DNA of 64,000 nucleotides, taken from contig LNFR01000001.1 of the NCBI GenBank assembly GCA_001567185.1, forward strand, positions 1 through 64,000. Direction: 5' to 3'. Shown here piece by piece: positions 9,236-20,142 of this stretch; the stretch's first letter is position 1; every line of letters starts with the position of its first letter. The translations under genes and the position numbers were made by a program. Source of the DNA: Bacteroidetes bacterium OLB12 (lineage in GTDB: Bacteria > Bacteroidota > Bacteroidia > Cytophagales > Cyclobacteriaceae). The notes under the pieces are model-generated. The model did no database searches. It was not told where the DNA came from and worked only from the letters and a program-made list of their open reading frames with translations.

Positions 9236-12097
9236 ATGAGATTAATTGCCAGGTTATCCGGTTTGTTCCTTTTTATCTTTTGTATGGATGTGTATGTAAA
9301 GGCACAGACAGCAGTGCCTCCGCAAGAGGACATCAAGGGAGGTTTCAAAAACCCACCGATTACAGCCAGACCCAAGGCGCTATGGCCCTGGGTTAATGGC
9401 AACTTCAGTTTGTCGCGTATTACCCACGAACTGGAAGAAGCGAAAACAAAAGGCATGGGTGGGTTTGATATTTGGGACGTTGGAACATCGGTTAATCCCG
9501 GAAACATAGTGCCGGCTGGTCCGCCTTTTCTTGGTGATGAATCGCTGGATGGAATTGCACATGCCATACGGGAAGCTGGCCGTTTGGGATTGGAACTTGG
9601 CCTGATTAGTTCCAGCAGTTGGAATGCCGGTGGTTCCTGGATCAAACCGGAATTTGGTGCGATGGGTTTATTCAAGCGCGATACAATCGTAAATGGCCCG
9701 ATAGTTTTTAAGGGTCGGATACCGTTTCCGGAAATCCCCGATAACTATGGAAGCCGAAAAACCCTGGTTGCCCGCAATGCAGACGGGCTACCTGTTTTCT
9801 ATAAAGAAGTGGCTTACGTAGCGCACCCGATTCGTAGCGACTCAAGTATTAAGAAAGAAGAGATTTTATTTCTGGAAAAAAATCCGGGTGATAAGGAAGA
9901 CCTGACCCTCAACATACCAAAAGGGCGTTGGAGAATTGTGCGCTATGTGTGTGCACCAACAGGTCAGCCACTCATGGTTCCCAGCCCGAAATCGAATGGA
10001 TTAATGTTAGATCATTTTAGTGCGGCAGCCCAGGAAGCCAATATGGCCTACATCATTGGAAGATTAAAATCGAAATTTGGTTCACTGAATCAAACAGCAC
10101 TGAAGTATTTGTATGAGGATAGTTATGAAGTAAATACCGCAGTATGGACACCAGACCTGCCAACATTCTTTGAAAAGAAAACAGGCTATGACCTCCGGAA
10201 ATACCTGCCTGCTTTGGATGGGTTTACCATTCAATCGGAAGATTTCACTTCACGATTCAGGTTTGACTTCGATAAAATGCTATCCGACCTTATCATAGAG
10301 AATCACTATGCAAAGGGCCGGGAAATTTGTGAACGCGAGGGAATTGGATTTTATGCAGAGGCTGGAGGTCCCGGTAAACCCATTCATAATGTACCGTTTG
10401 AAGATTTAAAAGCACTCGGAGCATTGACTGTTCCGCGGGGCGAATTCTGGAACAAACATCCTCAATTAGAAAAATTGCAGATTGTGAAAGGCATTGCCAG
10501 TGCCGCCCATATCTACAATCAAAAAGCGGTGGAGGCAGAGGCCTTCACCAGTGTATGGTTGTGGCAGGAAGGTCCTTGTGCGTTAAAGCCGCTGGCAGAC
10601 CGGGCCATGTGCGAAGGGCTTAATCGTTTTGTGTATCACACGTTCCCGCATACCACCCCCGAGGCAGGTTCGCCCGGATGGATTTATAATTTTGGAACGT
10701 TGATAAATACCACCAATGGTTGGTGGCCTAAGTCAGAAGGATTTCACCACTACCTCGCCCGGTGTAGTTACATTCTGCAACAGGGAAATTTTAAAGGCGA
10801 TGTAGCTTTTTACTACGGAGATGAAGCACCGAAGTTTGTTGCACCAAAACATATACCTGCTGCCTTAGGCAAGGGCTATGATTATGATGTTGTAAACACA
10901 GACGTAATTCTAAACAAGATGAAGGTGGAAAATGGCAAGATCGTTTTGCCACATGGCCAATCCTATGAAGTACTTGTGCTTCCTGACGATGACCGGATAA
11001 ATCCGGAAGTGCTGAAAAAGATTGAACGAATGGTAAGCATGGGCGCAACCGTGGTGGGTAAGCGACCTACCCGGTCATATTCCTTGTCTGATTTTGGTAA
11101 GCAGGATAAAGATGTAAAAGATATTGCAGGAAAGTTGTGGAGCCGTTCCGGGTTGGAAAAGAAATATGGCAACGGTAAGATGGTATGGGGTAAATCTGTG
11201 CGAACCGTCTTGCTTGAAAAAGGAATTCAACCGGATGTACAGGTTAAGAGTAAAGTAAGTCATGACTCGCTGGATTTTATTCATCGCTACACGGAAAGCA
11301 TGGATTTCTATTTTATCCGAAATGTTTCTGCAAAGGATTTTATTGGTACGGCTACGTTCCGCATCAGCCATCGCCAGCCAGAGTGGTGGAATCCTGTAAA
11401 CGGAAACACTTCAAAAATTCAGGTATTTCAGGAAGAGAATGGAAGCACAACCATACCACTATATTTAAAAGGCAACGAATCGTTATTTGTTGTGTTTAGA
11501 AAAAATGAGGCTGATCGATCTCTATCGGCAATGGATAATCTATACAATACATCCTACGGAATCCGGAATCTTTCGGAAAGCGAGGCGATTACTATATCTA
11601 CACCCTGGAATGTTCGATTTGAAAACAATGGAAATACACCAACCGAAATGAACATGCCGGAGTTGAAATCGTGGCACACGTCATCGCACGAAGCAATCCG
11701 GTATTTCTCAGGAGCTGCAGCATACAACAACCGGTTTACAATAACGAAGGAACAACTGCAATCGGGTAATACCATTTTATTGGAGCTGAATGATGTGATT
11801 GAGGTTGCAGATGTTTTCCTGAATGGTGAGAAGCTGGGAAATCATTGGCACAAAAGCCAGGTGTTTGATATTACCAGAAATGTAAAGGAGGGTGACAATG
11901 TTTTAACGATAGAGGTGGTGAATAGTATCAACAACGCACTTATTGGTGATGCGAAGCGGCCCGAACAATTTCGGGTTTACAAAAGCAATATCACAAAACT
12001 TCCGAATGCGTGGAGCACACCCTTTGCTGATGCTTCTCTTCTTAAAGCCGGCCTGATCGGCCCGGTAGTAATCAAAATTGTAAAGGGAGTGAAGTAA
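9236..12097 (+). CDS. Secreted alpha-L-rhamnosidase-like glycoside hydrolase (GH106 type)
   Basis: 953 residues from the ATG at 9236, which gives a good signal peptide ending in VKAQ; an ATG at 9206 only adds non-signal residues. The N-terminal half has GH106-like features: a WPWVNGNFS segment, an E(L)EEAKTKGMGGFDIWDVG strand-helix, then LGLELGLISSSSWNAGGSWI. GEFWNK and VEAEAFTS lie in the barrel region. The C-terminal 130 residues form a jelly-roll sugar-binding domain (LELNDVIEVADVFLNGEKLG). It should remove terminal L-rhamnose from pectin-like or arabinogalactan glycans in the periplasm. It stands 1.1 kb after susD, so PUL membership is likely but it probably has its own promoter. Assignment to GH106 is from motif memory. 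Confidence 0.8.
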   Translation: MRLIARLSGLFLFIFCMDVYVKAQTAVPPQEDIKGGFKNPPITARPKALWPWVNGNFSLSRITHELEEAKTKGMGGFDIWDVGTSVNPGNIVPAGPPFLGDESLDGIAHAIREAGRLGLELGLISSSSWNAGGSWIKPEFGAMGLFKRDTIVNGPIVFKGRIPFPEIPDNYGSRKTLVARNADGLPVFYKEVAYVAHPIRSDSSIKKEEILFLEKNPGDKEDLTLNIPKGRWRIVRYVCAPTGQPLMVPSPKSNGLMLDHFSAAAQEANMAYIIGRLKSKFGSLNQTALKYLYEDSYEVNTAVWTPDLPTFFEKKTGYDLRKYLPALDGFTIQSEDFTSRFRFDFDKMLSDLIIENHYAKGREICEREGIGFYAEAGGPGKPIHNVPFEDLKALGALTVPRGEFWNKHPQLEKLQIVKGIASAAHIYNQKAVEAEAFTSVWLWQEGPCALKPLADRAMCEGLNRFVYHTFPHTTPEAGSPGWIYNFGTLINTTNGWWPKSEGFHHYLARCSYILQQGNFKGDVAFYYGDEAPKFVAPKHIPAALGKGYDYDVVNTDVILNKMKVENGKIVLPHGQSYEVLVLPDDDRINPEVLKKIERMVSMGATVVGKRPTRSYSLSDFGKQDKDVKDIAGKLWSRSGLEKKYGNGKMVWGKSVRTVLLEKGIQPDVQVKSKVSHDSLDFIHRYTESMDFYFIRNVSAKDFIGTATFRISHRQPEWWNPVNGNTSKIQVFQEENGSTTIPLYLKGNESLFVVFRKNEADRSLSAMDNLYNTSYGIRNLSESEAITISTPWNVRFENNGNTPTEMNMPELKSWHTSSHEAIRYFSGAAAYNNRFTITKEQLQSGNTILLELNDVIEVADVFLNGEKLGNHWHKSQVFDITRNVKEGDNVLTIEVVNSINNALIGDAKRPEQFRVYKSNITKLPNAWSTPFADASLLKAGLIGPVVIKIVKGVK

Positions 12098-12161
12098 CCT
12101 TTGGTTTTTGACTGCTGCGTTGGATGAACTATTGAGTATTGTTTGCGTATGGAGTCAGCGT

Positions 12162-15100
12162 TCAAGGAAGCGGGAGAGGCTGCATCGAAAAGTAAGTCAG
12201 ACTATCATTGTTATTTCCAATGATGTAGCCTTTTCCGGCAGCGGTGCGTAAAGGTCTTATGTAGCGGGCATCCTTTTCCACCAGAAATCCGCTGCGCGAT
12301 GCTTCCAGATTTTTCCAACCCAATGCCCCATCGTTCAAAAGGATTGTGCCCAGGGATGCATCGTATGCGCCAAACATAGTTTCCTGCGAATAATTGTTAC
12401 CAACAAGCAGCAAGTCCGGAAGATGGTCGCCATTAACATCTTCAACTAAAATGTCATTGATCGTTGAGATTTGAGCGATTTGCGGGAGATCCATTTTTTT
12501 GAATCTTTGTCCGGCTTCGTTAACCAAAACACAGGATGCAAGAGAAAAGGCTTCGTAAACTTTGGCATCTTCCAATTCCTCCGGCTTAAAGGCCTTATTG
12601 AAAGGGGTGGAGGCATACGTTTTAAACGATTGGAACCGGAGTTTCATTCCAGGTATCTGATCGATTAACACCAGGCGATTATGTACGATAAAGCGTTCTT
12701 TTTCCTGATTGTTGTAATACGTAACGATGGGGTCTATAAAACCGTTTTTGTCAAAGTCTTTGGCATACATCTGCACAGGATTTTCCAACGTGGGTTGGAA
12801 AAAAGAATTTTTGCCCGTGTTGCCAGCGATAATGTCCATAAATCCATCGCCATTCAGATCGGCCACTTTCAGACAGTTCCACCAACCATTGGTATTTTTT
12901 AATCCCATTTCGAGGGTAACTTCTTTAAACGTTGTACCATTGTTTTTAAAAACCCGGATCGGCATCCATTCTCCGGCAATCACCAAATCCATTTTTTTAT
13001 CACCATCAATATCTACCCAACTGGCGGTAGTAACCATACCGGGCGCTTCAAGTTCGGGGTTCAGTTTTGCGGTTACATCAACGAATGTTCCGTTGTTGTT
13101 CTGAAGTATGTAACTTCTCGAAATAGCAGGATACTTCCCTGCCTGATACCTTTCGCCAACAAAAAGATCAAGGTCGCCATCGTTGTCGTAATCAGCGCGC
13201 TCCACGCATGAAGCGGGTATAGTTATTTCGGGCAATGTTGTAGAAGCTGTGAATTTTCCCTTGCCGTTATTCAGATAGAGCAGATGAACAGCAGCACTGT
13301 CTGAACTGGTAATACAACTTCCCCCCACGTACAAGTCCAGATCACCATCGTTGTCAACATCCAGGAAAGCGGCTGCACCATCTTCGCGTGTCGAATCGGT
13401 TGTAATAAACTCCGACATGAAGGTGCCGTTAGGTTGCTGAATAAATAATCTGGCTTTCAAACCTTTCTCGCCTCCAACAAAAAAATCATCGAGATTATCA
13501 CCATTCACATCTCCTGCTGCCAGGCAAGGACCATAACGCGTTAAATCGTGCAACAAGGTTCGTGTGGTTTTCATATCGGAAGTACTTTTTTCCACGTGTG
13601 CATACGGAGAGGGCTGTCTCACAAAAGAAATCGGTTGCACAGGTTTTTCATGAATCCACCGGGGGGTTGCATCGTGGCGCGTGTAGGTAAGGGTAGTATT
13701 AGCCGGAACATTTTTGTAAGTCGCCATGCTGTCGCGCCAAATGATTTGAATAGAGTCAATTGTAGCAACTGAGCCTATACCAAAATGTACATCGTCCATA
13801 ACCGATGACTGAAATCCCCGAAAGGGTGTTCGTTCAATGAATTGAATATTACCTCCAGCATATACCTGTATTTTTTCATTGAAGGTGTGATCATTTGTGT
13901 GGAGCCGGATATAGTTTGGTTTTTTTGTCTGTTGTTGAGATAGGTTCTCATAAACAATCACTTCCTGGTCAATGTTGTTGGTGATCAGTTCAAGATCTCC
14001 ATCCATATCCAGGTCAGCATAAACCGCTCCATTTGAAAACGTTGGAATATTGATTCCCCACTCATCGGTTTTATCCTGAAATACAAGCGAACCGTTATTG
14101 TGAAAAATGTGGTTGGTAAGCTTGACATCCGCCAGGTTTTTGATTTGTTCATTGAATTTATTTCTCCGTGCTTCGGTAGTACCAAAGGGGCCTATCTCCT
14201 GTGAGCCATAGAAAATAAAATCCAGATCGGTAACATCTTTGCGATACCCATTGCTAATGAACAGGTCCTTCCATCCATCGTTGTCGAAATCGGCAAATAG
14301 CGGTGCCCAGCTCCAGTCTGTACTGCTTACGCCCGACATAAACGCTATTTCACTGAACAGAACACGGCCATCCGCAAACTTGCCTCGGTTCAGTTGCAAG
14401 GTATTGCGCATGTATTGGGGCTGGTATCCCAAGCCTTGCGACATGTGGAAGTGATCGTAATTTTGACCAGCCGTCATCATCTTCTGGCGTTTGTGCCCCG
14501 GAGGAAGCATATCTACAACAGCAATATCCGCCAGGCCGTCATTGTTGAAATCAGCAACATCAACGCCCATTCCGTTATGCGTCTGATGCTTCAGATATTC
14601 TGCTGCAGCATTTTTAAAGGTACCATCCTGTTGGTTAATCCAAATGAGATCATTCGACATAAAGTCATTCGACACGTACACATCCGGCCAATGATCGTTA
14701 TTGAGATCGCATATAGTTACTCCTAATCCATACCCTTCAATCAGAATGCCCGCTTCTCTAGTAACATTTGTGAACGTATTGTTGCCATTGTTGCGATAAA
14801 GCCTGTCATTACTTGGCGCTTCTCCGTTAATCCTTTTAGCCCGCAGATTATTCCGGTTAAAAGATTCGAGTGCATTTGTTAAAAGATACAGATCCAGATC
14901 GCCATCCTGGTCGTAATCGAAAAACGCTCCCATCGTACCATAGCCATCATCGTCAATGCCATATTCTTTGGCCATCTCCTTAAAGACCGGAACACCATCC
15001 ACTACACCTTGATTGATAAAGAGAAGGTCGCGCATATTTTCAGGAGAGGTCTTTCCGGCAACAGCCAGGAATATATCTGGCCGGTTATCCTGGTTGATGT

Positions 15101-15453
15101 CAACAACCGAGACACCTGTAACCCATCGATTGGTGGTGAGTCCTGCTTTTATTGTAACATTTTCAAACTGAAGGTTGCCTTTGTTCAGGTAAAGTTGAGA
15201 TGATACCTGGTTGCCTCCAAAAAAAAAGATCGGGAAGGCCATCGAGGTTAAAATCACCTACGCCCACACCACTGCCATTGTAGATATACTCGAAAGAGAA
15301 GGCCCCCAGTGTGTCTGATGTTACAATCGTGTTGCTAAAATCAATGCCCAATTCATTACCATGCCGGATCGCGAACAATTTTTCTTTATCGTTGGATAAT
15401 TTGCACGATACAAGGACAGAACAAATGAGAATGAGTGAGGAGCCTATTTTCAT
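12162..15453 (-). CDS. VCBS/FG-GAP repeat lipoprotein with ASPIC/UnbV domain, one apparent frameshift
   Basis: Reconstructed length about 1095 residues. The start at 15453 gives a lipoprotein signal (MKIGSSLILICSVLVSC). Removing one base from the A9 run at 15219-15227 joins GVGVGDFNLDGLPDLFF to GGNQVSSQLYLN. Many FG-GAP/VCBS repeats follow with Ca-binding DxDxDGxxD loops (DYDQDGDLDLYLL, DFDNDGWKDLFISN, DVDNDGDLDLYVGG), and an ASPIC/UnbV segment lies in the middle (FRGFQSSVMDDVHFGIG). The predicted form is a beta-propeller-rich surface lipoprotein. Such proteins are frequent next to SusC/D pairs, where binding of glycan is presumed. It is transcribed convergently to the rhamnosidase. Confidence 0.85.
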
Positions 15454-15484
15454 ATCTTTAAATTTAATCAGGACAAATTCGGGC

Positions 15485-15505
15485 ACTATCTTGTACTATC
15501 CTGTA
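15485..15505 (-). promoter_or_regulatory. Tandem ACAGGATAGT/ACAAGATAGT motif upstream of the VCBS lipoprotein
   Basis: On the minus strand the sequence reads TACAGGATAGTACAAGATAGT, two tandem 10-base units, 32 bp before the start at 15453. The 8-mer CAGGATAG also occurs inside both copies of the 40-bp element at 826-833 and 3276-3283. Tandem 10-base direct repeats are typical of AraC-type binding sites; the regulator is not known. Confidence 0.4.
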
Positions 15506-15682
15506 TCCGTCAATCTGTAATTTCTGCAAAAAAACCTTGTTTCTGCATTGGAGTTTGCTGGTGAAGATAAATATTTTTCAGGGTGAATGGACAGGGCGCG
15601 GATGTTTGTAGCATGTGTCAAAAGCTGGGTGGGAAAGTTTAAGATTCAAGGGTAGTGTACTGGCTTTTTATTTATTTTTATT

Positions 15683-15709
15683 AATCCTTCCGCTGTAGCG
15701 GGAAGGATT
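15683..15709. repeat. Inverted repeat in the gap before the GNAT gene
   Basis: AATCCTTCCGC and GCGGGAAGGATT pair around a TGTA loop with one bulged G. It is preceded by a T-rich stretch, so it may be a terminator read from the minus strand or a small REP-like hairpin. No gene is seen in 15454-15771. Confidence 0.5.
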
Positions 15710-15771
15710 GAACTTGGCAAAAGACAAATCGCCACATGAACCGTATATGAAATCAGGAAACAAAAAATAGT

Positions 15772-16179
15772 ATGATTGTTTATAATGAAGAGAATGACTT
15801 GAGTCCGGAAGAATTCAGAGATGTCTTGATAAACTCAACCTTGGCCGAACGAAGACCGGTTGAGGATTTTGAGCGGATAAAACAGATGGTTAAGGTCGCA
15901 AACCTGATTGTTACTGCGCGGGAAAATAAAAAGATTGTTGGCGTTGCCCGGGCGCTTACCGATTTTGCCTTTTGCACCTACCTTTCCGATCTGGCTGTAG
16001 ATAAGGACTATCAAAATCGTGGAATTGGAAAGGAACTGATCAGGCAAGTTAAACTAAGAACCCCGCAAGCTAAACTTATACTTTTATCAGCGCCCAAAGC
16101 AGTTAACTATTATCCCAACATAGGAATGCTGAGACATGAGCATTGTTATTATTTGGATGATATTGATGGATTGAAATAG
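15772..16179 (+). CDS. GNAT-family N-acetyltransferase
   Basis: A 135-residue single-domain protein. The GNAT core is clear: beta4 with FCTYLSDLAVDKDYQ followed by the acetyl-CoA pyrophosphate loop QNRGIGKELI (about residues 80-92), then a late strand AKLILLSAPKAVNYY. It should acetylate a small molecule or protein amine in the cytoplasm; the substrate cannot be inferred. It stands alone between the polysaccharide and catabolic regions, head-on to the GntR regulator that follows on the other strand. Confidence 0.85.
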   Translation: MIVYNEENDLSPEEFRDVLINSTLAERRPVEDFERIKQMVKVANLIVTARENKKIVGVARALTDFAFCTYLSDLAVDKDYQNRGIGKELIRQVKLRTPQAKLILLSAPKAVNYYPNIGMLRHEHCYYLDDIDGLK

Positions 16180-16251
16180 AATAGATAAAAGGATTTAGCC
16201 ATTCTAAGTCAATTCTATCGTTCTGGAAACGAAGAAATACCGGTAATAGGA

Positions 16252-17271
16252 TCAGATAGAATTTCGTACAATAAGCTGGAATGGATTTTTTATAACCTCT
16301 TGCTTTTTTGTTTGAATCATCCGGGCGGTTGTCTCGCCCATTTTTGCAAAGTCTGTACTCAGTACCGTAATTCCACCGGCCAGAATTTCTTTGAATGGAG
16401 CGTCATTGTAAGCGATAATTCCGATATCAGATCCCAACCGCAAGTTTTTGCCATTCGCCTTTTTTATTATTTCCACAAGGTCAACTTCTTCAATAACAAT
16501 GTAAAGTTCTCCTTTCCCAACACGATGATCACATGTTTTTTCAATAATCTGCCCCTCAATATTCTCGGCTTCACAAAAATTGATAAATCCATTCTTTATC
16601 CCGCTGCAGTAATAGTTATCGGTGGGAAACACCAGGAATAACTTTTTATATTTCCTTACTTTATCAAGGCCTGAACATAATGCCTGATGAATATCCAGTT
16701 CGAAATCCTCATAAACGCATCCACAGTCAACGTCAGCTTTTCCGAAAGCTTTGTTTAAAAGGGTGAGTTGATCTTTTGGAATTTTGTTGAGCAGTTCGGT
16801 TACGTTAATGGTTTCATCGCGCAAATGAGGCATAATAACAAAGTGATCATAACGCCCCAGATTATCCATAATTATTTTTCCCAAAGTGCGGCTATCACAA
16901 TTGTGTACTTGCAGATCGGTGGAGTATTCGGGCCCGATGGTTTTTACGAAGGAATTATAGATAGCCTTTTTGTGGTCGCTTAGTTTGTTAAACACCAACA
17001 AAATCCTTTTTTCTTCATTGCGTTTTAAACTTGAAACATAAAATCCTTTTCCCCGCACTCCGGTAATCATTCCTCGTTTTTTCAAAACGCGGTAAGCTTT
17101 CTCTACGGTATCGCGGGAAAGATAGAATTCTTCGCTCGTCTCATTGATAGATGGAATTCGTTCACCGTATTTGATCATTCCGATCTCAATGTCCGAAGTA
17201 ATCGTATCAACGATTTGTTTGTACTTGGGGATTTTTGAATCCTCATTGATTCGTAAAAAACAGTTAAGCAT
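16252..17271 (-). CDS. GntR-type wHTH regulator with LacI-like sugar-binding domain
   Basis: 339 residues. The N-terminal 75 residues form a GntR winged helix (PKYKQIVDTITSDI, SRDTVEKAYRVLKKRGMITG, GKGFYV). The rest resembles a periplasmic-binding-protein fold of the LacI type (DIGIIAYNDAPFKEILAGGI, MGETTARMIQ). Proteins of this build control sugar catabolic operons in Bacteroidota, with an effector sugar releasing or strengthening DNA binding. It lies directly downstream of the helical-barrel gene at 17418-19090 on the same strand, so it may regulate that gene or the flanking glycan genes. Confidence 0.85.
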   Translation of the reverse strand: MLNCFLRINEDSKIPKYKQIVDTITSDIEIGMIKYGERIPSINETSEEFYLSRDTVEKAYRVLKKRGMITGVRGKGFYVSSLKRNEEKRILLVFNKLSDHKKAIYNSFVKTIGPEYSTDLQVHNCDSRTLGKIIMDNLGRYDHFVIMPHLRDETINVTELLNKIPKDQLTLLNKAFGKADVDCGCVYEDFELDIHQALCSGLDKVRKYKKLFLVFPTDNYYCSGIKNGFINFCEAENIEGQIIEKTCDHRVGKGELYIVIEEVDLVEIIKKANGKNLRLGSDIGIIAYNDAPFKEILAGGITVLSTDFAKMGETTARMIQTKKQEVIKNPFQLIVRNSI

Positions 17272-17417
17272 AAGCGTTGTTGTTTCAGTTTTTACAATGA
17301 GTTAACAAGTTGATTTATGGGCTATTGGGGTAATATCACATGCGTTCTTAATCATTTTTATAAAACTGTTGATGTGGTGATTGGAATAAGTCTGTGAAAT
17401 CACCTTGCCATCTTCAT

Positions 17418-19090
17418 TTATTTTACAATTACAATGTTGTTGCCTGTCGTGTGTTGAATACTCAACACGCCACCGGTTGCTAACTTTTCCCAATACCACC
17501 CTTCTGCAACACGATTTTTTTGTTCTGCTATTTTCTTCCCGTTTATGGTTACCGCTTTAGGTTTCGCTTGCATTTTTAGTTTTTCAGCAGATGTATTATC
17601 AAAAGTTTTATACGAAACCTGTGTAGCTGAATACTGAACGGATTGAATCACAGAACTGCTTCCCAATAAACGATCTCCATCGGTTACCCATTCGGGCACG
17701 GCATAAAGTCCTTCCAGGAAATGCCGTATGTAATCGCCATAGCCATCCGAAAACCAGGAACCGGCCCAGGTTGGACCAACCCGCACCACACCATTGGCAT
17801 CTGTCATGTAGGTGGCTACATTGAAAAAGTCATAGGCTTCCTTCTTCCAATACGGGTCCTTTGTAAAATCATACCATAAAGCACAAACCGAAGCATAGCG
17901 TGCCGTGTGGCTTCCCATCGGTTCATAACACCATGTTTGTTCTTTAATAGCTTTAAGGCCATCGGTCCTGAATGCGGTTGATACAAAATTGAGAAGATAG
18001 GGTACTGTCTTTTTGATATTGGGATCCAGGTTTGGGTTTCTGATCAAATAGCGCGCAGTTTCCATCGGGCTCACCTGGTTGCGGTTTGCCAATCCATGGT
18101 CATTTGGTATGTCTTCAAAATATCCACTCCAGATTCCGGTTGCTATGGGTCCTGCTTTGGAGTATAGCCAGTCCCACGCAATTGTTCTGGCTTTGCTGTA
18201 AGCGGCCACTTTTTTGTTCAGCCAGGTTCAGGCGTTTTTTGTAAGCGTAATAATTCATCAAACAGCTTAATGGGTTCAATAACATTTGAACAATAATCAG
18301 AGATAACTACATCGGTTTGGGCATTTACCCGAAAGGGCCAGGGTGATTTGCCAATCGAAAACTCTTCGGTTGTAGATCCGCGCGGCACTACGTCTCGTAC
18401 ATTGGCTGCCAGGGCATCAGCACATTGAATGGCAGCCGCCAGGTACTTATCCTCCAGGGTTACTTCATAAAACCGGAGGTAGGCATATCCCAATTCTCCC
18501 ACCTTATCGGGCTCAATGCCGTGCAACCCTTCGCCTCGCATATTATCTTTTGCCCACCTTACAGAACCGCGATACACAGTTTCCCCCGGATCAGCGCTTG
18601 CATACGGTACACTTGCCCAGGGCCAGGTGGCTGGTGTTGTGCCGTTTTCAATCTGGTAGTCTAACATCTTCCGAACGATAGATACGTAAGACATATCGCC
18701 AGAGTAAACCATATACCCGTTTACAAGGCTGTGCACCATGCCCGCATATATGCAGGCGGGGTTATTTAACCAATCAGTGGGTGCCTGGCCTTTTGCAAAT
18801 TCTTCTTCCCCCACCATGTGCGGGCCGCTAAAGCAACAGGTTAGATAATACAAGGGCATTCCTGTTTTTGGATCAACTGGGGGAGTGTTTTTGATAAACT
18901 CAGAGGCAAGCTTAGCCACATGGGCATAGGCGGCACCTGGTATTTCGGGTTTGTACCACGCGGCTACCTCTCCCGTTTTGTCAAATACCTTCTTGTGCCC
19001 TGCAATGGAATCGCTCGAAAGTTTTGACTGGGCAAAGGCATTGCAGCAGATTAAAATAGCTACAACCGTTTTTATAAAATAGCGCTGCAT
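17418..19090 (-). CDS. Secreted helical-barrel (six-hairpin-like) protein, paralogue 1, two apparent frameshifts
   Basis: Reconstructed length about 556 residues. A signal peptide (MQRYFIKTVVAILICCNAFAQ) is followed by a mostly helical domain with repeated aromatic motifs (SPWPFRVNA, WSGYFEDI, FSDGYGDYIRHFLEGL) and a C-terminal beta domain of about 90 residues. The frame breaks twice near 18211-18240; removing one base from each of two A6 runs gives the continuous LLRLQKRLNLAEQKVAAYSK. It is a clear paralogue of 25157-26887: compare DGYGDY(I/V)RH, SPWPF(R/K)VNA and GW(Y/I)WE. The fold resembles (alpha/alpha) barrel hydrolases and lyases acting on uronate or rhamnose glycans, but I do not recognise a named family. 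Confidence 0.7.
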
Positions 19091-19143
19091 TTTTAGTTTA
19101 ACAATAAGTAGTTAGTAGAAAGAAGATCGGACCTGTACTAAAC

Positions 19144-19173
19144 GTAAACAAATATATCAATTTTTGTTTACAA
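19144..19173. promoter_or_regulatory. Inverted repeat GTAAACAAA-N10-TTTGTTTAC, candidate GntR operator
   Basis: A 9-base inverted repeat, GTAAACAAA (19144-19152) and TTTGTTTAC (19163-19171), lies 54-80 bp upstream of the barrel-protein start at 19090. It contains TTGTTTACAA, which recurs on the opposite strand as TTGTAAACAA at 22946-22955 before the SDR gene. TTGT..ACAA half-sites are typical of FadR-type GntR regulators, one of which lies next door at 19457-20091. The remainder of 19174-19456 shows no gene. Confidence 0.5.
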
Positions 19174-19456
19174 TTTATGCGATTATTTGTAATTCAGGTA
19201 AATCTTGTATTCGAAAAACAGGTAGTTTCTGAATGGCGTGGATTAATTACCCACACAACCATTAAAATCGGTTGATTTGGAGCCACTTGTTAGAATGGTT
19301 CTAAAAAAGCAGGATGAAGGACTGCATTCCATAAATCCCCCATGCAAAAAATGGAATTGGTTCCGGAAACCAATAAAAGTCAGTTTTTTTAATGCAGCAA
19401 ACGGAAGCGCAGCAATAAGAAAAAATTAGTAGTGCTTACAGCATACAATTCACTTG

Positions 19457-20091
19457 CTATAAATCAAGTATTGCAGATTCACCGCGTGATATGTGTTTGA
19501 TCAATGCATCTTCTGCTTTGCGGTAGTTTTTGGCTTTCAGCGCAGCTACAATTGCCCGGTGTTCTTTATCGGTAAGTTCGTAGTCATTCAGGGTTTCCTG
19601 TGTTTCAGTTAATTTTTGATGAAACAGTGGAATGTGACTTGCAAAATAGGCATTAAACAATTTTTTGTTTCCACTTAGCTTAATCAGCATTTCATGAAAT
19701 TTCATGTCTGCTTCGCAGGCACCGTTAAAATACCCACGCTCGATCATGCTGGTAAAATCATCACAAATTTTTTCAAGGCTTTTGATGTTCTCGGTCGTAA
19801 GTTTTTTAAGAGACAACCGAATAGCACCCAACTCGAGGACTTCCCTTAGTTCTCTTATTTCCTGTACTTCATCTTTGGTAAGTCCTCTTACGTAGAAGCC
19901 TCCTTTTTCGCCCTGCATAACAAGGCTTTCACCCAGCAATCGGGTAAGCGCTTCGCGAATAGCCACCCTGCTTACACCAACATTCTTACTCCAGATATCC
20001 TCCTTCAATCTTAAGCCTGGCTTTAACTGGTTAACCAGAATTTTTTCCTGATTTCGTTATATGCTTTAGCGGCTTGCGAATCTGCCTTCAT
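19457..20091 (-). CDS. FadR-type GntR transcriptional regulator (FCD domain), one apparent frameshift
   Basis: Reconstructed length about 211 residues from the ATG at 20091 (MKADSQAAKAYNEIRKKIL). The frame is restored by adding one base to the six-base run at 20041-20046. The winged helix (KEDIWSKNVGVSRVAIREAL, about 30-70) is followed by an all-helical FCD ligand domain (REVLELGAIRLSLKKL, DMKFHEMLIKLSGN, EHRAIVAALKAKNY). The His and Asp residues that bind a metal in many FCD proteins are present. Such regulators sense sugar acids or organic acids and repress nearby catabolic genes. It lies immediately upstream of the dehydratase on the other side of its own start, fitting control of this cluster. 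Confidence 0.85.
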
Positions 20092-20142
20092 GGTTCATTC
20101 CTATAAAATTTGACAATAAATATAACAAATTGGGTTTCCGAT

